Below are positions 10,001 to 19,224 of a stretch of 64,000 nt of DNA, in pieces. The notes below the pieces were generated by a model. That model had not been told where the DNA came from and searched no databases. It saw only the letters and a program-made list of their open reading frames with translations. Origin of the DNA: Steroidobacter gossypii (GTDB taxonomy: Bacteria; Pseudomonadota; Gammaproteobacteria; Steroidobacterales; Steroidobacteraceae). The stretch covers positions 496,001 to 560,000 of the forward strand of contig NZ_JAEVLS010000001.1 of NCBI RefSeq assembly GCF_016801985.1. The letters are read 5' to 3'. Within the stretch, counting starts at the first letter, position 1, and every line of letters starts with the position of its first letter. The position numbers and the translations under genes were made by a program.

Positions 10001-11206
10001 CTTGGCGACTTCGACGTCGTGAATCTTGCCGCGGTTGTGCTCGAGTCGGGTCACTTCCAGCCAGTTGCCGTCTGGATCGACCATGCGCCACCAGACGAGA
10101 TTGTCGACCGCCGTGCCCCACAGCACCGCTTTCTTGCCGCCGGCGTTCATCGCCACGTTGCCGCCGATGCACGATGCATCCGCCGAGGTGGGATCGACGG
10201 CAAACACCAGACCGGCACGTTCGGCCGCATCGGAGACCCGGCGAGTCACCACGCCGGCGCCGCTGAAGATGGTCGGCATCTTGGCGTCCGGTGTGGACGC
10301 ACCGGGAATGTCGATGGTCTCGATCTCTCCCAATGTTTCCAATTTCTCGGTGTTGATGACCGCCGAGAGCGGGGTCAGCGGAATGGCGCCACCGGTATAA
10401 CCCGTGCCGCCGCCGCGCGGAATGATGGTGAGCCCCAGCTCGATACACGCGCGCACCAGCGCCGGAATCTCGTGCTCAGTGTCCGGCGACAACACCAGAA
10501 ACGGATATTCGATACGCCAGTCGGTCGCGTCCGTCACGTGCGAGACACGAGCGAAGGCATCGAAACGAATATTGTCGTCGCGAGTGTGGCGTTCCAGCAG
10601 ACGCCGCGCGCGCTTGCGAAGCTGCACCAACTGATCGAAGTCGGTGGCGAACGACTCGACCGCGCGCCGCGCGGCCTGCAACAGCTCGCCGACTTTGCGA
10701 TCGCGCTCCGGATCGGAAACATCGCGACGCCGCTCGATCTCGTTGAGGCGGTGATGCAAGGCCTCGATCAGCTGTCGGCGACGCTTCGGGTTGTCGACCA
10801 GATCGTCCTGCAGATAGGGATTTCGCTGCACGACCCAGATGTCGCCGAGCACCTCGTACAACATGCGTGCGGAGCGACCGGTGCGGCGTTCACTGCGCAG
10901 CTCATCGAGCACCACCCACAACCGCTCGCCCAGCAGCCGGATCACGATTTCGCGATCCGAGAACGAGGTGTAGTTGTAGGGGATTTCGCGCAGGCGAGCT
11001 GCCGGACCCACCGCGGCGGCGGTCTCCGGCTCCAGGGCGTCGAGCGGTAGGGACAGGTTGCGCAAGGTAGTAAGGCGAGAGCCCAGGCGAGGTATGGACC
11101 GCGATTGTAGTGGTAACAGTGCGGTCGATGAAGGCGCGAATACCTGATAACCCCTTGATCTGGGCAATCCTTTATATTCCCCAAACCAAACTGCATAAGC
11201 GCCCAC
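7091..11206 (-). CDS. Giant FAD-binding/Fe-S oxidoreductase (D-lactate dehydrogenase-like, DUF3683 type)
   Basis: 1371 residues if the GTG at 11206 is used; the conserved part begins at [16 protein letters not shown] (about residue 73), so a later start such as the TTG at 11065 is possible. Order: DUF3683-like N-terminal region; FAD_binding_4 domain with [20 protein letters not shown]-oxidase C-terminal domain with GEHGIG; two 4Fe-4S motifs ([11 protein letters not shown] and [12 protein letters not shown]); two CCG domains (GYLCCGYP and DRCCGESG with CPSCMQG) as in GlpC and HdrB. The architecture fuses a flavin 2-hydroxyacid dehydrogenase to its electron-transfer subunits. Substrate is unknown; D-lactate or 2-hydroxyglutarate-like acids are family-based guesses. 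Only 34 bases separate this start from yceH. Confidence 0.88.
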   Translation of the reverse strand: MGAYAVWFGEYKGLPRSRGYQVFAPSSTALLPLQSRSIPRLGSRLTTLRNLSLPLDALEPETAAAVGPAARLREIPYNYTSFSDREIVIRLLGERLWVVLDELRSERRTGRSARMLYEVLGDIWVVQRNPYLQDDLVDNPKRRRQLIEALHHRLNEIERRRDVSDPERDRKVGELLQAARRAVESFATDFDQLVQLRKRARRLLERHTRDDNIRFDAFARVSHVTDATDWRIEYPFLVLSPDTEHEIPALVRACIELGLTIIPRGGGTGYTGGAIPLTPLSAVINTEKLETLGEIETIDIPGASTPDAKMPTIFSGAGVVTRRVSDAAERAGLVFAVDPTSADASCIGGNVAMNAGGKKAVLWGTAVDNLVWWRMVDPDGNWLEVTRLEHNRGKIHDVEVAKFELIWKDGRDNPARARVLRTARVDIEGRKFRKAGLGKDVTDKFLGGLPGVQKEGCDGVITSARWILHRMPKHTRTVCLEFFGHARHAIPSIVEIKTFLDNEARTTGVQLAGLEHLDERYLRAVGYATKSKRGALPKMVLLGDIVGDDEDAVARATSEVVRISNSRAGEGFVAVNPDARKKFWLDRSRTAAIAKHTNAFKINEDVVIPLDRMGDYTDAIERINIELSFANKVKMLRELRDFFETELPLGKVDDPDLAGVSRAELLGDRQIQAQQVIADTLARWTYLAEHLDTPLSEALPQLASLGYAPLRGDFERRVEREPNVRVFDLVQDRSLRTSWKTEVRAHLRRLFVGGACLPILEAVEQIHKRVLRGRVWVALHMHAGDGNVHTNIPVNSDDYEMLQTANHAVERIMQIARGLNGVISGEHGIGITKLEFLTDAETEEFRRYKDRVDPDGHFNKGKLMPGGDLRNAYTPSFNLMGHESLIMQQSDINSISDAIKDCLRCGKCKPVCATHVPRANLLYSPRNKILATSLLIEAFLYEEQTRRGVSLRHWDEFSDVADHCTVCHKCEKPCPVNIDFGDVSMAMRDLLRRMGKKRFNPGTAASMFFLNATNPQTIKVARTAMLEWGFKAQRMANRALSVVASAQTARPPATTGKPPVREQVVHFVNKKMPGGLPKKTARALLDIEDRHYVPIIRDPARTTSDSEAVFYFPGCGSERLFSQVGLATQAMLWQVGVQTVLPPGYLCCGYPQRGAGQFDKAEKIITDNRVLFHRVANTLNYLDIKTVVVSCGTCFDQLQGYKFDEIFPGCRIIDIHEFLMERGVKLEGVTGVRYMYHDPCHTPMKSYDPLKVVNTLINDQVNGKVEKNDRCCGESGTFAVTRPDVATQVRFRKEIEMRKGAEQLRADGFKGDVKILTSCPSCMQGLKRYNDDADVDADYIVVEIARHVLGSNWLPEYVQKANAGGIERVLV

Positions 11207-11240
11207 CAGCGCCCATCAGCACCACGGAGCCGCCGGTCGC

Positions 11241-11915
11241 ATGAATACTCATCTGTCAGCCCTGGAAGCCCGCTTGATCGGCAGCCTGATCGAAAAGGCC
11301 ATCACCACTCCCGACCAGTACCCGCTATCGCTCAATGCGCTGGTGAATGCCTGCAATCAGAAGAGCAACCGCGAGCCGGTGCTGAGCCTGGACGAGCGCA
11401 CCGTGCAGGAAAGCGTCGAGGGCCTGGTGAAAAAGCATCTGGTGCTGGAAAAGTCGGGCTTTGGCAGCCGCGTGCCCAAGTACCAGCACCGCTTCTGTAA
11501 CACCGGCTTCGGCTCGTTCGAGTTCACGCCGGTGCAAACCGCCGTCATCTGCGAGCTGCTGTTGCGTGGGCCGCAAACGCCGGGCGAGTTGCGCAGTCGC
11601 GTGCCCCGCATGGCGCAATTACACGACGCCTCGGAGATTGAAACAGCCCTTGAAGATCTCGCGACTCGCCCCGATGGTCCGTTCGTCAAGCAACTGCCAC
11701 GGGAGCCCGGCCGCCGGGATTCCCGCTACGCGCATTTGTTCAGCGGCGAAGAAGAAATCCCGGTGACGCCGGCCGAGGCTCGGGCTGAATCGCCGCCGAA
11801 CCAGCCCAGCACTCACAGCCCCTCGCTGCAAGCTCGTGTGCTCCATCTGGAGGAGCAAGTGGCGGCGTTGCGCCAGGAATTGGCAGCACTGCGCTCGAGC
11901 ATTAAGACGCCGTAA
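11241..11915 (+). CDS. yceH: YceH family (DUF480) protein
   Basis: 224 residues. The N-terminus (LSALEARLIGSLIEKAITTPDQYPLSLNAL) and NACNQKSNREPV are the signature of the YceH/DUF480 family, two winged-helix domains of unknown role. The C-terminal 40 residues form a short Leu/Glu coiled coil (LEEQVAALRQELAAL). Length matches the family. It is divergent from the oxidoreductase and 85 bases upstream of the protease gene, with which it may share a transcript. Confidence 0.92.
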   Translation: MNTHLSALEARLIGSLIEKAITTPDQYPLSLNALVNACNQKSNREPVLSLDERTVQESVEGLVKKHLVLEKSGFGSRVPKYQHRFCNTGFGSFEFTPVQTAVICELLLRGPQTPGELRSRVPRMAQLHDASEIETALEDLATRPDGPFVKQLPREPGRRDSRYAHLFSGEEEIPVTPAEARAESPPNQPSTHSPSLQARVLHLEEQVAALRQELAALRSSIKTP

Positions 11916-12000
11916 TAAAGCCCGCTGGCGGCAAACTTTGGCGGCGGTGGGGCGTCTCACTGGCATTGCATTGGAAACCTTGAGATGGGAGGAACACTCA

Positions 12001-13488
12001 ATGCCGGTCAGACAACCCTTCAAGCGAGCCAAGGCCACAGCGACGGCGGTGGCCGTCGTCCTCGGAGTCGCGATGGCTGGCTGCTCTGGCAGCTTCGCGG
12101 ACAATCCAGTTCAATCTGCCGCATCGAGCGCGCCGCCGGCCGTTGAAACCGCCTCGCCGCGCAACTTGGCGGCGGCCCTTCCCGATTTCGCCTCGCTGGT
12201 CGATCGCTACGGCCCCGCCGTCGTGAACGTCGCGGTGGTCGGCAAGAGCCAGCCCGTGGCCGACTTCCCGGGCATGTCGCCGAACGATCCGTTCTACGAA
12301 TTCTTCCGCCGCTTCGGCCAGCCCGTACCCCGCGGCCGCCAGAACATTCCTCAGCCGCGCGGTGAGGGTTCCGGCTTCATCGTGAGCCCGGATGGTTACA
12401 TCCTGACCAATGCCCACGTGGTGGATAACGCCGAAGAAGTCACGGTGAAGACCACCGATCGCCGCGAGTACACGGCCAAGGTGGTGGGCACCGATCCGGC
12501 CACGGACATCGCGGTACTCAAGATCGACGCCACCAATCTGCCTACGGTGAAAATCGGCGACGCGTCCAAGCTGCGGCCCGGTGAGTGGGTGATCGCCATC
12601 GGCTCGCCGTTCGGCTTCGAGAACAGCGTCACCGCCGGCATCGTCAGCGCCACTTCGCGCTCCATGCCGGGCAGCAACTATGCGCCGTTCATTCAGACCG
12701 ACGTGGCCGTGAACCCCGGCAACTCCGGCGGTCCGCTGTTCAACATGCAGGGCGAGGTGGTCGGCATCAACTCGCAGATCTACAGCCGCAGCGGCGGCTA
12801 CATGGGTCTGTCGTTCGCGATCCCCATCGACGTCGCCAGCAACGTGCAACAGCAGCTGGTGTCCACCGGCAAGGTGACTCGCAGCCGCATCGGTGTGTCG
12901 ATTCAGGATGTGAATGCGCAGCTCGCCGAATCGTTCGGCCTGGATCGCCCCCGCGGCGCGCTGGTCGGCATGGTCGAAAACGACGGCCCGGGCGAGAAGG
13001 CCGGCATCAAGGCCGGCGACGTGATCTTGAAGGTGGACGGCGCCGAGATCGAAACGTCCTCGCAGTTGCCCGGCATCATCGCTTCGAAAAAGCCCGGCAG
13101 CACCGTGAATATCGAGGTGTGGCGCGACGGCGGCATCAAACGCCTGACCGCCAAGCCGGTGGAGATCGCGGAGAAAGGCGTCAAGGTCGCCAATCGCGAC
13201 GACCCCGAAGCCGACGAGACGGCCAAGCTCGGCCTCGTGGTGCGTCCGCTGGATCGCGAGGAGAAACAACAGGTCGACACTGAGGGCAACCTGGTCGTCG
13301 AAGATTCCGACGGCCCGGCGGCCGCTGCCGGTGTGCAGCGAGGCGACATCATCCTCGCGGTCAACAACAAGCCGGTGAAGTCGGTCGAAGACCTGAAGAA
13401 CGCGGCCCGCAAGAGCAAAGGCAAAGTGGTGGCCTTGCTGATCGAGCGCGAAGGCGGCCAGATCTTCGTGCCGGTCCGGGTGGGCTAA
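12001..13488 (+). CDS. HtrA/DegQ-type serine protease, probable lipoprotein
   Basis: 495 residues from the ATG at 12001, with GGGAGGA upstream. The N-terminus has a hydrophobic segment ending in a lipobox-like AMAGC, so it is probably anchored in a membrane facing the periplasm. The catalytic triad is H139 (TNAHVV), D169 (TDIAVL) and S242 (GNSGGP). Two PDZ domains follow (about residues 300-390 and 410-490). HtrA proteases degrade or chaperone misfolded envelope proteins. A response regulator and histidine kinase follow on the same strand, suggesting an envelope-stress context, but no regulatory site was seen to prove it. Confidence 0.93.
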   Translation: MPVRQPFKRAKATATAVAVVLGVAMAGCSGSFADNPVQSAASSAPPAVETASPRNLAAALPDFASLVDRYGPAVVNVAVVGKSQPVADFPGMSPNDPFYEFFRRFGQPVPRGRQNIPQPRGEGSGFIVSPDGYILTNAHVVDNAEEVTVKTTDRREYTAKVVGTDPATDIAVLKIDATNLPTVKIGDASKLRPGEWVIAIGSPFGFENSVTAGIVSATSRSMPGSNYAPFIQTDVAVNPGNSGGPLFNMQGEVVGINSQIYSRSGGYMGLSFAIPIDVASNVQQQLVSTGKVTRSRIGVSIQDVNAQLAESFGLDRPRGALVGMVENDGPGEKAGIKAGDVILKVDGAEIETSSQLPGIIASKKPGSTVNIEVWRDGGIKRLTAKPVEIAEKGVKVANRDDPEADETAKLGLVVRPLDREEKQQVDTEGNLVVEDSDGPAAAAGVQRGDIILAVNNKPVKSVEDLKNAARKSKGKVVALLIEREGGQIFVPVRVG

Positions 13489-13590
13489 CCTCGGTTTGTG
13501 TCCCCGTTTGAATGCTGATCGGCGATGGCGGAAACTTCTCCTCGGCTCCCCTCCCCGCCATCGCCGGTCAGCGCCGGTCAGCTCGACTGC

Positions 13591-14262
13591 ATGAAACTAC
13601 TGCTCATCGAAGACGATCTGCAGGCCGCCGAATACCTCATCAAAAGCCTGCGCGAAAGCGGCTACAGCGTCGATCACAGCCCGGATGGGCGCGACGGCCT
13701 GGAGAAGGCCACGCAACGTCACTACGACGTGATCATTGCCGATCGACAGTTGCCGCATGTCGACGGGCTCACCATCATCACCACCCTGCGTGAGCGCAAC
13801 GATCGCACTCCGGTGTTGATCCTCTCGGCGCTCGGCACCGTCGACGATCGCGTCCATGGCCTGAAGGCCGGCGGCGACGATTACCTCACCAAACCTTTCG
13901 CGTTCGCCGAACTGCTCGCGCGCATCGAAGCGTTGAGCCGCCGCGGCTCGGCATTGGCCGAATCGAGCCGACTCAAAGTCGCCGACCTGGAGCTGGATCT
14001 GCTGGCCCGCAAAGTCACGCGCGCCGGACAGAACATCGATCTCACCACCAAGGAATTTCAGTTGCTGGAGTTCCTGATGCGCCGGCCCGGCCAGGTGGTC
14101 ACCCGCACCATGCTGCTCGAAGGCGTCTGGAACCTGCACTTCGATCCGCAGACCAATATCACCGACGTGCACATGAGCCGCCTGCGCAACGCCGTCGACA
14201 AAGGGTTTTCCCGTCCGCTGATCCACACGGTGCGTGGCGCGGGCTATGTGTTGAAGGAATAG
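13591..14262 (+). CDS. OmpR/PhoB family response regulator
   Basis: 223 residues from the ATG at 13591; the frame is open further upstream but the conserved start is MKLLLIEDD. Receiver domain with acidic pair D8/D9, phosphoacceptor D51 (VIIADRQLPHVDG), conserved Thr/Ser (LILSA) and Lys (LTKPF). A winged-helix trans_reg_C DNA-binding domain follows (LTTKEFQLLEFLMRRPGQVV to HTVRGAGYVL). It belongs to the CopR/QseB-like branch and pairs with the kinase 86 bases downstream. Target genes are not identifiable; the protease upstream is a candidate. Confidence 0.93.
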   Translation: MKLLLIEDDLQAAEYLIKSLRESGYSVDHSPDGRDGLEKATQRHYDVIIADRQLPHVDGLTIITTLRERNDRTPVLILSALGTVDDRVHGLKAGGDDYLTKPFAFAELLARIEALSRRGSALAESSRLKVADLELDLLARKVTRAGQNIDLTTKEFQLLEFLMRRPGQVVTRTMLLEGVWNLHFDPQTNITDVHMSRLRNAVDKGFSRPLIHTVRGAGYVLKE

Positions 14263-14348
14263 GCGCGGGTCTGGCGACCGGCGGCCGGGCCGGATTCCCG
14301 GGTAGAATGGCCGCCACTTCATCCACGATCATTCAGAGCAGCGAACGC

Positions 14349-15788
14349 ATGACCGACGCCGGCAGGCCGGATACCGGCGGGCCGAAGACGCGCCCGCGAC
14401 CGCGCATGCGACTGTCCACGTCGCGGCTCGCGATGCTGTTCATCGTGATTTTCGCCGTCGGCGTCACGCTGGTGCTCACCGCTGTTTATTTCCTGACGGC
14501 GCGCGTGCTCGACCAGGAAGTCGACGCGGTGATCAATTCCGAAGTCAACAACCTGGTCGACGACTACTCGCGAGGCGGCCTGCTGCAGCTGATCTCGACG
14601 CTGCATCGTCGCGCCGACGGCTGGGGCCGAACCGGCGCGGTGTATCTCCTGGTCGAAAGCAACGGCTTCCCTCTCGCCGGCAATCTCGCGCGTTGGCCCC
14701 AGGTGGTCAGCCGCTACAACGACTGGGTCGAGTTCGAAATCGACGCCAGCGAAGCGGGCGGCGCCGTGTCGCATCCGGTGCGCGCACAGATCATTCGGTT
14801 GCCCGGCAATCGCTGGCTGCTCGTTGGCACGGACATTCTGGATCGCAGTCGGCTGGCATCGCGGCTGCGCACGGCGATGTTCTGGGGCGTGGGCGCGAGT
14901 GTGCTGTTGGCAACGCTCTTCGGGTTGAGTTACAGCCGGCGCATTCGCCGTCGCGTTCGCGCCGTCGCGGCGACTTGCGAATCGATCATGGCCGGCGATT
15001 TGTCCAGACGTTTGCCAGTTGAACCTGCGCACGATGAGTTCGATGCGCTGGCCGCGGCGGTCAATCGCATGCTTGAAACCATCGAGCAGCAGACCGAAAT
15101 GCTTCGCACGACCTTCGATAGCGCTGCTCACGACTTGCGTGGACCTTTGTATCGCGCGCGCGTTCGTATCGAAGAGTCGTTACAACATGAGGGGCTGGCC
15201 GACAACGTTCGCGAGACGATGGAAGCCACGCTCGCCGAACTGGATCGCGTGCAACGAACCTTGGGAACATTGTTGCAGATCGCGCAGACCGACGGCCGCG
15301 GCCGCGACGTTCCTACCGAAGACGTCGATGTCGCCGCGCTCGCTCGCGAGTTGGTCGAGCTGTATCAACCCGAAGCCGGTAATAGAAACATCAGCCTCGA
15401 CTATCGCGGCGATACCACCGCCATCTTGCACGGCAATCGTCAACTGCTCGCGCAAGCTGTGGTCAACCTGTTGGAGAACGCCATCAAGTACGTGCCCGAT
15501 GGCGGCAAGGTGGAAGCCAGCGTGCGCAGCGACGGCAATGCCGTCACGCTATGTGTGGCCGACAACGGTCCCGGTATTCCCGAAGCCGACCGCACCCGCA
15601 TTCTGCAACCCTTCGTGCGCCTCGAACGCGATCGCGATCAAGTCGGCAGCGGCCTCGGTCTGAGCCTCGTCGCCGCCGTTATGCGCCTGCACCGCGCCGC
15701 CATCGAACTCCTCGACAACCGCCCCGGTCTGCGCGTGCAATGTGTGCTGCCGGTCCAGCCGCAGCGGCTGTCGAGCAACGTCACTTGA
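14349..15788 (+). CDS. Membrane sensor histidine kinase
   Basis: 479 residues from the ATG at 14349; an ATG at 14307 in the same frame is an alternative. Two membrane segments (about residues 26-50 and 178-195) enclose a periplasmic domain of about 125 residues, followed by HAMP (RRVRAVAATCESIMAGDL), a HisKA box with phosphorylatable H261 (DSAAHDLRGPLYRAR), and a HATPase_c domain (N box NLLENAIKYV, G1 VADNGPGIP, G2 GSGLGLSLV). It is the partner of the regulator just upstream. The ligand is unknown. Confidence 0.93.
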   Translation: MTDAGRPDTGGPKTRPRPRMRLSTSRLAMLFIVIFAVGVTLVLTAVYFLTARVLDQEVDAVINSEVNNLVDDYSRGGLLQLISTLHRRADGWGRTGAVYLLVESNGFPLAGNLARWPQVVSRYNDWVEFEIDASEAGGAVSHPVRAQIIRLPGNRWLLVGTDILDRSRLASRLRTAMFWGVGASVLLATLFGLSYSRRIRRRVRAVAATCESIMAGDLSRRLPVEPAHDEFDALAAAVNRMLETIEQQTEMLRTTFDSAAHDLRGPLYRARVRIEESLQHEGLADNVRETMEATLAELDRVQRTLGTLLQIAQTDGRGRDVPTEDVDVAALARELVELYQPEAGNRNISLDYRGDTTAILHGNRQLLAQAVVNLLENAIKYVPDGGKVEASVRSDGNAVTLCVADNGPGIPEADRTRILQPFVRLERDRDQVGSGLGLSLVAAVMRLHRAAIELLDNRPGLRVQCVLPVQPQRLSSNVT

Positions 15789-15803
15789 AAGAACCTTGCG
15801 AAA

Positions 15804-16646
15804 CTATTGCGGGTCCACCTTCACCCAGATCGCGAGTTCGTTGGCGCCGGTGCTGTAGTTGCGACTGAGAATGCCGCTGTCGGTGCGGGAGGAGGACTCG
15901 CTGACGCTGCCGAGTTGGATCCAGGTTCCCAGGCGCCCCGTCACCTGTGTGTTCAAGGATTGGGACTGGATGCCGCCGCCGGAAACGCGTTCGTCCTGTT
16001 GTGAGATTTCCAGGATGACCTGCTCGCCGGCCAGTCGCGGCGTGACCATGAAGCCGCGCTGGAGATCGCGATGCTCGACGGCGCCTGCGACGAACGGACG
16101 ACGACCGCCGCCGATGGCGACGGCAGTGACGATCGGCACGCTGGTGCCCGTAGCAATGAATGCGGAACTGCCTTCGAGCACGGAGACACTCGACACGCTG
16201 GAATTCTGAGTCTGCAGCGTGCGCTCGCCGGCACGCACGGTGACACCCGATCTGGACCGCGGCCGTTCGTTGACGGAAACACCGCCATCACCGGTGCGCA
16301 ACGTTCCTGATGCCGAGGCTTGTTCGCGCTGAATGTCCTGCGCCGTGCTTCGTCGAACTGAGACCAGCATCTGACGCTGTTGCCGATCCAGCTGCTCCAC
16401 CGCCGAGCGCAGCTGTGCGAGGTTCGCATTGCTGGCACGAACGAACAGCTTGTAATCCTGTCCTGTCAGCGCGCCGCCCTGTTCGAGCAACGGCTGAAGC
16501 ACGGGGATGAGCTCCTCGGCGCGCCGATGCTTCAGATCGATGACCGTCAGCGACTGCGCCCATGCCAGCGCTGCAATCAGGCAGGCGCTGATGCCCACCC
16601 AGGACCATGGCTGCAGCCGACCATTCTGCTTGCGCGAATTGTTCAT
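15804..16646 (-). CDS. Secretin-like periplasmic protein
   Basis: 280 residues from the ATG at 16644-16646, preceded by GCGAGG. After a signal anchor (WVGISACLIAALAWAQS) the region LTVIDLKHRRAEELIPVLQPLL resembles an N0/N1 secretin domain, and the C-terminal half (VSVLEGSSAFIATGTSVPIV; GFMVTPRLAGEQVILEISQQ) resembles the secretin core. The protein is much shorter than full GspD/PilQ secretins (over 500 residues). No other secretion genes adjoin. It is divergent from motA. Whether it forms a pore is unknown. Confidence 0.72.
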   Translation of the reverse strand: MNNSRKQNGRLQPWSWVGISACLIAALAWAQSLTVIDLKHRRAEELIPVLQPLLEQGGALTGQDYKLFVRASNANLAQLRSAVEQLDRQQRQMLVSVRRSTAQDIQREQASASGTLRTGDGGVSVNERPRSRSGVTVRAGERTLQTQNSSVSSVSVLEGSSAFIATGTSVPIVTAVAIGGGRRPFVAGAVEHRDLQRGFMVTPRLAGEQVILEISQQDERVSGGGIQSQSLNTQVTGRLGTWIQLGSVSESSSRTDSGILSRNYSTGANELAIWVKVDPQ

Positions 16647-16829
16647 GAAGCCTCGCTGCACGGGCCTAAGTGCCTGTGCGGAGATGATTATTCGACCGGC
16701 TCAGGCAAACGCCTAAGCACAAACAGCGGCTTTGCCGCGGCGTCGGCCTCTCAAGCCGCAGCAGATTATGCCGAATCAGGAGCTGTGCGGTCCTTGAACC
16801 GCGGCTCGTCTGTCGGTTCCGGAAACTCA

Positions 16830-17687
16830 ATGAATCTGATCCTCGGCATCGTGGTGGTGTTCGGCTGCGTGCTGGGCGGCTTCGCCGCTCATGGCGGCCA
16901 GCTCGCGGCGCTTTGGCAACCCTTCGAACTGGTCATCATCGGCGGCGCGGCCATCGGCGCGCTGATCATCGCCAATCCGTTCAGCGTCACCAAACGGGTG
17001 GCGGCCAGCATTCCTGCGTTGCTGAAAGGCTCCCCGTACAAAAAGGATCACTACCTCGCGCTGTTCTCGGTCATGTACGAGTTGCTGTCGATCGCGCGCA
17101 AGGAAGGCATGATGGGCCTGGAGCGCGTCATCGAAGAGCCCGAGAAGAGCGAGCTGTTCAAGAAGCGGCCGCTGATCATGAAAGATCATCACGCGGTGGA
17201 ATTCATTCAGGACTATCTGCGCCTGATCATCAGCGGCGACATGGACCAGCACCAGCTCGAAGCGCTGATGGATCTGGAAATCGAAACGCATCACCACAGC
17301 GGCGAAGAGCCGGCGCAGGCGCTGAACAACGTCTCCGACGCGATGCCCGGCTTCGGCATCGTCGCGGCGGTGCTCGGCATCGTGAACACCATGGGCGCGC
17401 TCGGCGGTCCGCCGGAAGAGATCGGCATCAAGGTCGCCGCCGCGCTGGTCGGCACCTTTCTGGGCATCCTGCTCGCCTACGGTCTGCTCGGCCCGATGAG
17501 CAAGGCGATGGAGCGTCGCGCGCGCGACGAGACGGCGTTCTACACCGCCATCAAGACCTGCATCATGGGATTCCTGCAGGGTCATCCGCCGCAGATCGCG
17601 ATCGAGTTCGGTCGCAAGTCGACGCCCGCGGATCTGCGCCCGAGCTTCAAAGATCTCGAAGCGCAGCTGCGCGGCAAGAAGTCCTGA
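16830..17687 (+). CDS. motA: Flagellar motor stator protein MotA
   Basis: 285 residues from the ATG at 16830. Four membrane segments: two N-terminal (LILGIVVVFGCVLGGFAAHG; ELVIIGGAAIGALIIANPF) and two C-terminal (MPGFGIVAAVLGIVNTMGAL; IKVAAALVGTFLGILLAYGL), with a large cytoplasmic loop between. This is the MotA/PomA proton-channel topology, and the length matches E. coli MotA. motB follows after 12 bases. No other flagellar or chemotaxis gene lies in the window. Confidence 0.93.
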   Translation: MNLILGIVVVFGCVLGGFAAHGGQLAALWQPFELVIIGGAAIGALIIANPFSVTKRVAASIPALLKGSPYKKDHYLALFSVMYELLSIARKEGMMGLERVIEEPEKSELFKKRPLIMKDHHAVEFIQDYLRLIISGDMDQHQLEALMDLEIETHHHSGEEPAQALNNVSDAMPGFGIVAAVLGIVNTMGALGGPPEEIGIKVAAALVGTFLGILLAYGLLGPMSKAMERRARDETAFYTAIKTCIMGFLQGHPPQIAIEFGRKSTPADLRPSFKDLEAQLRGKKS

Positions 17688-17699
17688 TCGGGGCACGTC

Positions 17700-18692
17700 A
17701 TGGCACGCGGCAACGGTGGGGGCGGCGAAGCGCTTCGACCTATCATCATCAAGAAGGTCAAGAAGCGCGGCCATGGCCATCATGGCGGCTCGTGGAAAGT
17801 GGCCTTCGCCGACTTCGCCACCGCGATGATGGCGTTCTTTCTGCTCCTGTGGCTGATGGGTTCCACCACCGAACAGCAGAAGGGCGCGATCTCCGAATAT
17901 TTCAACAATCCCTCCGGCGCGGCAGGCGCCAGCACTGCGCCTTCGTCCTCCGCTGTGCAAGGACCCGGCGGCGCGAGCACCAGCATGATCCAGCTCGGCG
18001 GCGCGATGGAGTTGCACACCGCCAGCGATATCCAGGAGGCGCCGGCCAGCAACGACGACGAAGCCGAGAAGCGCGCTGAAGAGCTCGATCGCGAGCGATT
18101 GGCTGCGCTGATGAACGAATTGAAGCAGGCCATCGAGGCGCGCGAGGCGCTGGCCAAGTTCAAGGATCAGATCCTGCTCGACATCACACCCGAGGGCGTG
18201 CGCATTCAGATCATCGATCACGAACGCCGCTCGATGTTCCCTCTGGGCAGCTCGCGATTGGAAGAGTTCACCGCCAAGATCCTTTACGAGCTGGCGAACA
18301 TCATCAAGACGGTGCCGAACCGCATCAGCATCAGCGGCCACACCGATATCAAGCCATACGTCGCCAACAACTACAGCAACTGGGAGTTGTCCGCCGATCG
18401 CGCCAACGCCGCTCGCCGCGCGCTGATCGTCGGCGGCCTGCCGCAGGAGAAGGTCGGCCGCGTGGTTGGATTGGCCTCGAGTGTGCTGCTCGACACCGCC
18501 GTGCCGGACAGCCCGGTGAACCGGCGCATCAGCATCATCGTGATGAACCGTCGCACCGAAGAAGCCATCCTTCACGAGAACGGCACCTTGCTCGCCGTTC
18601 AACCCGACGGCGCTTCGCCTTCCAGCGAAGGCTCCACTGGCGGCGCTGCTGCTCCGATCGCCGCCGTTTCTCCGATCGGGTTGCCCCAGTAG
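17700..18692 (+). CDS. motB: Flagellar motor stator protein MotB
   Basis: 330 residues. A basic N-terminus rich in Gly and His leads to one membrane helix (FADFATAMMAFFLLLWLM) carrying D38, the ion-binding Asp of stator B subunits. A Ser/Ala-rich linker and an OmpA-like peptidoglycan-binding domain follow (ISISGHTDIKPY; NWELSADRANAARRALI). With MotA it forms the torque-generating stator anchored to peptidoglycan. The C-terminal 40 residues after VMNRRT are a low-complexity Ser/Gly/Ala tail. Confidence 0.93.
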   Translation: MARGNGGGGEALRPIIIKKVKKRGHGHHGGSWKVAFADFATAMMAFFLLLWLMGSTTEQQKGAISEYFNNPSGAAGASTAPSSSAVQGPGGASTSMIQLGGAMELHTASDIQEAPASNDDEAEKRAEELDRERLAALMNELKQAIEAREALAKFKDQILLDITPEGVRIQIIDHERRSMFPLGSSRLEEFTAKILYELANIIKTVPNRISISGHTDIKPYVANNYSNWELSADRANAARRALIVGGLPQEKVGRVVGLASSVLLDTAVPDSPVNRRISIIVMNRRTEEAILHENGTLLAVQPDGASPSSEGSTGGAAAPIAAVSPIGLPQ

Positions 18693-18840
18693 TCATACAA
18701 GTTTCTGCAGAAACGCCGCCGCGATCTGGGCACCCGCGAGGGTTGATCTATTCGATTGACGCTGGCTACGTCGCGGCACTATCGTGCCCACCGGACGGAC
18801 ACCTTCGCTCGCTGATGTTCACTGGGAACAAGGAGAAAAC

Positions 18841-19224
18841 ATGTCCAACATGGCGACCGTGGAACTCAAAGCTTTCGTCCCGGCGAAGGACTTCGAACTT
18901 TCCAAGCAATTCTATATCGATCTGGGATTCACGCTTGGCTGGTCGTCAGACGTTATGGCTCAGTTCCATGCCGGCGCATGCACCTTCCTCCTGCAGCGCT
19001 TCTACGTCAAGGAGCATGCGGAAAACTTCATGATGCATCTGCTGGTCGAGGATGTGGAATCGTGGTGGCGCCATGTCGAGGCAGCCCAACTCGCCAAGAA
19101 ATACGGCGTCCGCGTCCTGCCTCCCGCCGATCGCCCCTGGGGCATCCGCGACTTCACCATCGACGACCCCACCAGCGTTCTCTGGCGCATCGGCCAGGGC
19201 ATCGAGAACGCTCCACAAACATGA
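18841..19224 (+). CDS. VOC (glyoxalase/bleomycin-resistance fold) protein
   Basis: 127 residues; AAGGAGAA precedes the ATG at 18841. The betaalphabetabetabeta pattern (VELKAFVPAKDFELSKQFY, DLGFTLGW, MHLLVEDVESWWRHVE, WGIRDFTIDDPTSVLWRI) is that of single-domain VOC proteins. Such proteins bind metal or small ligands, and many are carried by integron cassettes, but I see no attC beside this gene. Its stop overlaps the next start (ATGA), so translation is coupled. Confidence 0.85.
   Translation: MSNMATVELKAFVPAKDFELSKQFYIDLGFTLGWSSDVMAQFHAGACTFLLQRFYVKEHAENFMMHLLVEDVESWWRHVEAAQLAKKYGVRVLPPADRPWGIRDFTIDDPTSVLWRIGQGIENAPQT

Noticed and set aside
9419-11050. 543-codon plus-strand ORF
   Set aside because: Antisense to the FAD domain of the oxidoreductase.
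16827-18602. 591-codon minus-strand ORF
   Set aside because: Opposite to motA and motB, which are unambiguous.
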